NCBI GenBank assembly: GCA_950075905.1
Contig: CATMVR010000117.1
Span: 1-10,029 of the forward strand
Source: an uncultured Persicitalea sp.
Lineage (GTDB): Bacteria > Bacteroidota > Bacteroidia > Cytophagales > Spirosomataceae
Reading direction: 5' to 3'
DNA length: 10,029 nucleotides
Shown: piece after piece, positions 7,612-10,029 of the stretch
How the letters are laid out: each line of letters opens with the position of its first letter
How positions within the stretch are numbered: position 1 is the first letter of the stretch
Translations under genes and position numbers: made by a program
The notes under the pieces: model-generated
Databases searched by the model: none
What the model saw: only the letters and a program-made list of their open reading frames with translations
What the model was told of the DNA's origin: nothing

Positions 7612-7645
7612 AAAAAAAATCCCCACTCCCGAAAGAGTGGGGATT
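7612..7645 (-). terminator. Intrinsic terminator of dnaK
   Basis: A perfect 11-bp stem (AATCCCCACTC at 7618-7628 with its complement at 7635-7645) and a 6-nt loop lies 17 bp after the dnaK stop. On the minus strand the stem is followed by a run of U from the A tract at 7612-7619. It separates dnaK from the downstream small gene and dehydrogenase. Confidence 0.9.
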
Positions 7646-7661
7646 GTGCTCTCAGTCAAGC

Positions 7662-9563
7662 TTATTTTACTTCCTCGAAGTTGACGTCGGTAACGTCTTC
7701 GCTGCTCGAAGAATCTCCGCCCTGAGCGGTATCGCCGGCCGGAGCGCCCGCTTCGGGACCGGCGGCGTACATCTCCTGAGATGCGGCCTGCCAGGCGGCG
7801 TTCAGCTTCTCCATTGCGGCATCGATGCCTGCCAGGTCCTGCGCCTGATGCGCGGTGCGTAGCTCAGCCAAAGCACCTTCAATGGCCGATTTATTGTCGG
7901 CCGAAAGCTTGTCGCCGTACTCTTTCAGCTGTTTCTCAGTAGAGAAAATCAGCGAGTCAGCGGTGTTTATTTTATCGATCTTCTCTCTTTCCTGACGGTC
8001 AGATTCCTCATTAGCTTTCGCTTCCTGACGCATTTTTTCGATTTCGGCGTCAGTCAGACCGCTCGATGCTTCAATCCGGATCTTCTGCTCTTTACCGGTT
8101 CCCTTATCGCGGGCCGATACACTCAGAATACCGTTGGCATCCACATCAAATGTTACTTCAATCTGAGGTACGCCGCGGGGTGCTGGTGGAATTCCGTCCA
8201 GGTGGAAGCGCCCCAGCGTACGGTTTTGGTTGGCCAGCGGCCGCTCACCCTGCAACACGTGAATCTCCACTGAGGGCTGATTGTCGGCAGCTGTCGAGAA
8301 AGTCTCGGTTTTCTTGGATGGAATCGTCGTATTTGATTCTATCAGTTTGGTAAATACACTTCCCAGCGTTTCGATACCAAGCGACAGTGGGATAACGTCC
8401 AGCAGAAGCACATCCTTCACCTCACCGGTGAGTACACCACCCTGAATGGCTGCTCCTACGGCTACCGCTTCGTCGGGGTTGACGTTCTTGGAAGGCTTCT
8501 TGCCGAAAAACTTCTCCACTTCTTCCTGCACGCGGGGGATGCGGGTCGAACCACCCACCAGAATTACCTCATTGATATCGCTGTTGCTGATACCGGCGTT
8601 TTTCATGGCTTTGCGGCAAGGCTCCATCATACGCTGGAAAAGCGTGTCGGCCAGCTGCTCAAATTTCGCTCTGGTCAGCGTGCGAACCAGGTGCTTAGGT
8701 ATACCGTTGATCGGGAAGATGTACGGTAAGTTGATTTCGGTCTGCGTAGAGCTCGAAAGTTCCACTTTTGCCTTTTCGGCGGCTTCTTTCAAGCGCTGCA
8801 GGGCCATAGGGTCCTGGGTTAGGTCCACACCTTCGTCTTTCTTGAACTCATCAGCCAGCCAGTTAATGATCACCTGGTCAAAGTCATCGCCCCCCAGGTG
8901 GGTATCACCGTCGGTAGCTTTCATTTCAAACACGCCATCGCCCAGTTCCAGAATAGAGATATCGAAAGTACCTCCACCCAGGTCAAACACGGCAATCTTC
9001 ATGTCCTGATTTTGCTTGTCAAGTCCATAAGCCAGTGCCGCAGCGGTAGGCTCGTTGATAATCCGCTTGACATCCAGACCGGCAATCTGACCGGCCTCTT
9101 TGGTGGCCTGACGCTCGGCGTCATTGAAGTAAGCAGGCACCGTAATCACGGCCTCCTTTACTTCCTGTCCCAGATAGTCTTCGGCTGTTTGCTTCATTTT
9201 CTGAAGAATCAGGGCCGATAATTCTTGCGGAGTATATTGTCTTTCACCTATCCGTACTCGGGGGGTATTGTTAGGGCCTTTTTCTACTTCATAGGCCACG
9301 GTTTTCATTTCGTTGGTTACTTCACCGTAGCGCTTTCCCATGAAACGCTTGATCGAGCTAATGGTGTGCATTGGGTTGGTGATCGCCTGACGTTTGGCCG
9401 GTGCACCTACCTTACGCTCGCCATTGCCATTGTCCATAAAGGCAACTACGGAAGGAGTAGTACGTGCGCCCTCGCTATTTGCGATTACCACGGGTTCGTT
9501 TCCTTCCATAACGGCCACGCAGGAGTTGGTTGTTCCTAAGTCAATGCCAATAATTTTTCCCAT
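7662..9563 (-). CDS. dnaK: Molecular chaperone DnaK (Hsp70)
   Basis: A 633-residue, complete Hsp70, close to the 638 of E. coli DnaK. It folds and refolds proteins in the cytoplasm through ATP cycling with DnaJ and GrpE. The ATPase domain has GIDLGTTNS (6-14), Lys72 of the SSIKRFMG loop, DLGGGTFD (194-201, with Thr199 as in E. coli) and VGGSTRIP (336-343); the linker DVLLLDVIPLSLGIET (384-399) leads into the substrate-binding domain, and the C-terminus ends acidic with FEEVK. The ATG at 9563 begins MGKIIGIDLGTTNS, so the 37 residues of open frame upstream are not coding. It appears monocistronic: no grpE or dnaJ is adjacent in this window, and a terminator follows the stop. No CIRCE element is present, so HrcA control is not supported; an imperfect inverted repeat lies 83 bp upstream of the start. 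Confidence 0.98.
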   Translation of the reverse strand: MGKIIGIDLGTTNSCVAVMEGNEPVVIANSEGARTTPSVVAFMDNGNGERKVGAPAKRQAITNPMHTISSIKRFMGKRYGEVTNEMKTVAYEVEKGPNNTPRVRIGERQYTPQELSALILQKMKQTAEDYLGQEVKEAVITVPAYFNDAERQATKEAGQIAGLDVKRIINEPTAAALAYGLDKQNQDMKIAVFDLGGGTFDISILELGDGVFEMKATDGDTHLGGDDFDQVIINWLADEFKKDEGVDLTQDPMALQRLKEAAEKAKVELSSSTQTEINLPYIFPINGIPKHLVRTLTRAKFEQLADTLFQRMMEPCRKAMKNAGISNSDINEVILVGGSTRIPRVQEEVEKFFGKKPSKNVNPDEAVAVGAAIQGGVLTGEVKDVLLLDVIPLSLGIETLGSVFTKLIESNTTIPSKKTETFSTAADNQPSVEIHVLQGERPLANQNRTLGRFHLDGIPPAPRGVPQIEVTFDVDANGILSVSARDKGTGKEQKIRIEASSGLTDAEIEKMRQEAKANEESDRQEREKIDKINTADSLIFSTEKQLKEYGDKLSADNKSAIEGALAELRTAHQAQDLAGIDAAMEKLNAAWQAASQEMYAAGPEAGAPAGDTAQGGDSSSSEDVTDVNFEEVK

Positions 9564-9645
9564 TGTATAAATCGTTTTATTTCTTTTACATGTACAGTAG
9601 CATTCACTTAAAAGCCTGTACCAGCTACGTACGGCAGGTGTAATT

Positions 9646-9660
9646 CTGACAAATTGACAG
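9646..9660. promoter_or_regulatory. Imperfect inverted repeat upstream of dnaK
   Basis: CTGACAAATTGACAG is a 7-1-7 inverted repeat with one mismatch (CTGACAA against CTGTCAA). Read on the dnaK strand it also contains TGTCA twice, separated by 3 nt. Its position 83 bp upstream of the dnaK ATG suits a promoter or operator. It is not the CIRCE element (TTAGCACTC-N9-GAGTGCTAA). Function is inferred. Confidence 0.32.
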
Positions 9661-9752
9661 GGAAAATAAGGCATTGGCGTCGTAACCCGTCATTAGGCGC
9701 AGGCATTGGTTTTTTGCAGGAAATGTTGTCGTTTGCCAGGGTAATTAATGAC

Positions 9753-9782
9753 AAAAGCGCCCCCCGGTGGGGAGGCGCTTTT
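9753..9782 (-). terminator. Hairpin terminator of the right-edge gene
   Basis: AAAAGCGCC (9753-9761) pairs with GGCGCTTTT (9774-9782), extended inside by CCCC/GGGG with a bulged A at 9773 and a GGT loop. It lies 22 bp past the stop of the glycine-rich gene on the minus strand. The following U run is short (four), so termination may be moderate, and it is outside the dnaK transcript. Confidence 0.7.
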
Positions 9783-9804
9783 CTATGTATAGTTAAGGAA
9801 TTGG

Positions 9805-10029
9805 CTATTTGCCGCCAAACAGGCCACCAAGTAGTCCCCCCAGGTCGAGGCCCTCCTGTTCTTTTTTGGGTGCGCCTTGAGCGCCTCCTCCCAGCAAACT
9901 GCCCCCCATGCGCATGAGGTCATTCATGTCCAGTTTTCCGTCGGCCATAGCGTAGCCAATCTGATTGAAGTCAAAGCCCCCGCTTTGTACGCCAGCTGAT
10001 GCGTTACCCGCACCGCCCATCAGACCACC
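9805..10029 (-). CDS. Glycine-rich hypothetical protein, C-terminal end only
   Basis: The frame is open to the window edge (three more residues, GGL, before the ATG at 10020), so this is the 74-residue C-terminal end of a gene that starts to the right. The visible part is glycine-rich, with DFNQIGYAMADGKLDMNDLMR in the middle and an end LDLGGLLGGLFGGK preceded by a charged KKEQEG stretch. Such short LGGLLGG tails are common in small Bacteroidota proteins of unknown function; I do not recognise the family. A hairpin terminator follows the stop. The ATG at 10020 is probably internal. Confidence 0.6.
   Translation of the reverse strand, partial: GGLMGGAGNASAGVQSGGFDFNQIGYAMADGKLDMNDLMRMGGSLLGGGAQGAPKKEQEGLDLGGLLGGLFGGK

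Noticed and set aside
8446..9009. Long plus-strand frame inside dnaK
   Set aside because: It is the antisense shadow of the conserved ATPase domain; dnaK on the minus strand is unambiguous.
9564..9674. N-terminal extension of DnaK in the open frame upstream of 9563
   Set aside because: The DnaK N-terminus is highly conserved and starts at MGKIIGIDLG; the upstream residues are non-homologous cysteine- and arginine-containing sequence.
9654..9917. Plus-strand frame overlapping the leader of dnaK and the right-edge gene
   Set aside because: It runs through a terminator hairpin and opposite a coding frame, with composition unlike a protein; likely chance.

Overview
The window looks like an ordinary chromosomal segment of a Bacteroidota bacterium, most likely of the order Cytophagales (Spirosoma/Dyadobacter-like). 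The reasons are a PorT-type outer-membrane beta-barrel protein, a glycine-zipper OmpA-family lipoprotein, a long exported TPR protein, mostly no Shine-Dalgarno sequences before the starts, and moderate GC. The assignment is inferred from gene style, not from a marker search. The window holds eight supported protein genes plus one gene fragment at its right end. No RNA genes, insertion sequences, phage genes or CRISPR arrays were seen.

Left part, plus strand: the C-terminal two thirds of a family GH65 sugar phosphorylase, most like maltose phosphorylase, enters from the left edge. A 164-bp spacer follows, then a 755-residue secreted protein made almost entirely of TPR repeats, with an odd tyrosine/acidic then strongly basic tail. 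It converges, with only 8 bp between stop codons, on a minus-strand eight-helix membrane protein related to TspO/MBR.

Middle: a divergent intergenic region of about 295 bp separates the TspO-like gene from a plus-strand pair, a PorT-type beta-barrel protein and an OmpA-family peptidoglycan-binding lipoprotein. These two could work together in the outer membrane and its link to the cell wall. The pair ends at a symmetrical hairpin with A and T tracts that can serve as terminator for both strands.

Right part, minus strand: a 71-residue protein and a short-chain dehydrogenase very like Bacillus glucose 1-dehydrogenase form a translationally coupled pair (ATGA overlap). Upstream of them lies dnaK, a complete Hsp70 gene with its own strong terminator and an imperfect inverted repeat in its leader. 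At the right edge is the C-terminal end of a glycine-rich protein with its own terminator hairpin.

I do not see a clear undescribed system. The most interesting leads are the coupled small protein plus dehydrogenase, the charge-segregated tail of the TPR protein, the enlarged TspO-like protein, and the repeat upstream of dnaK.
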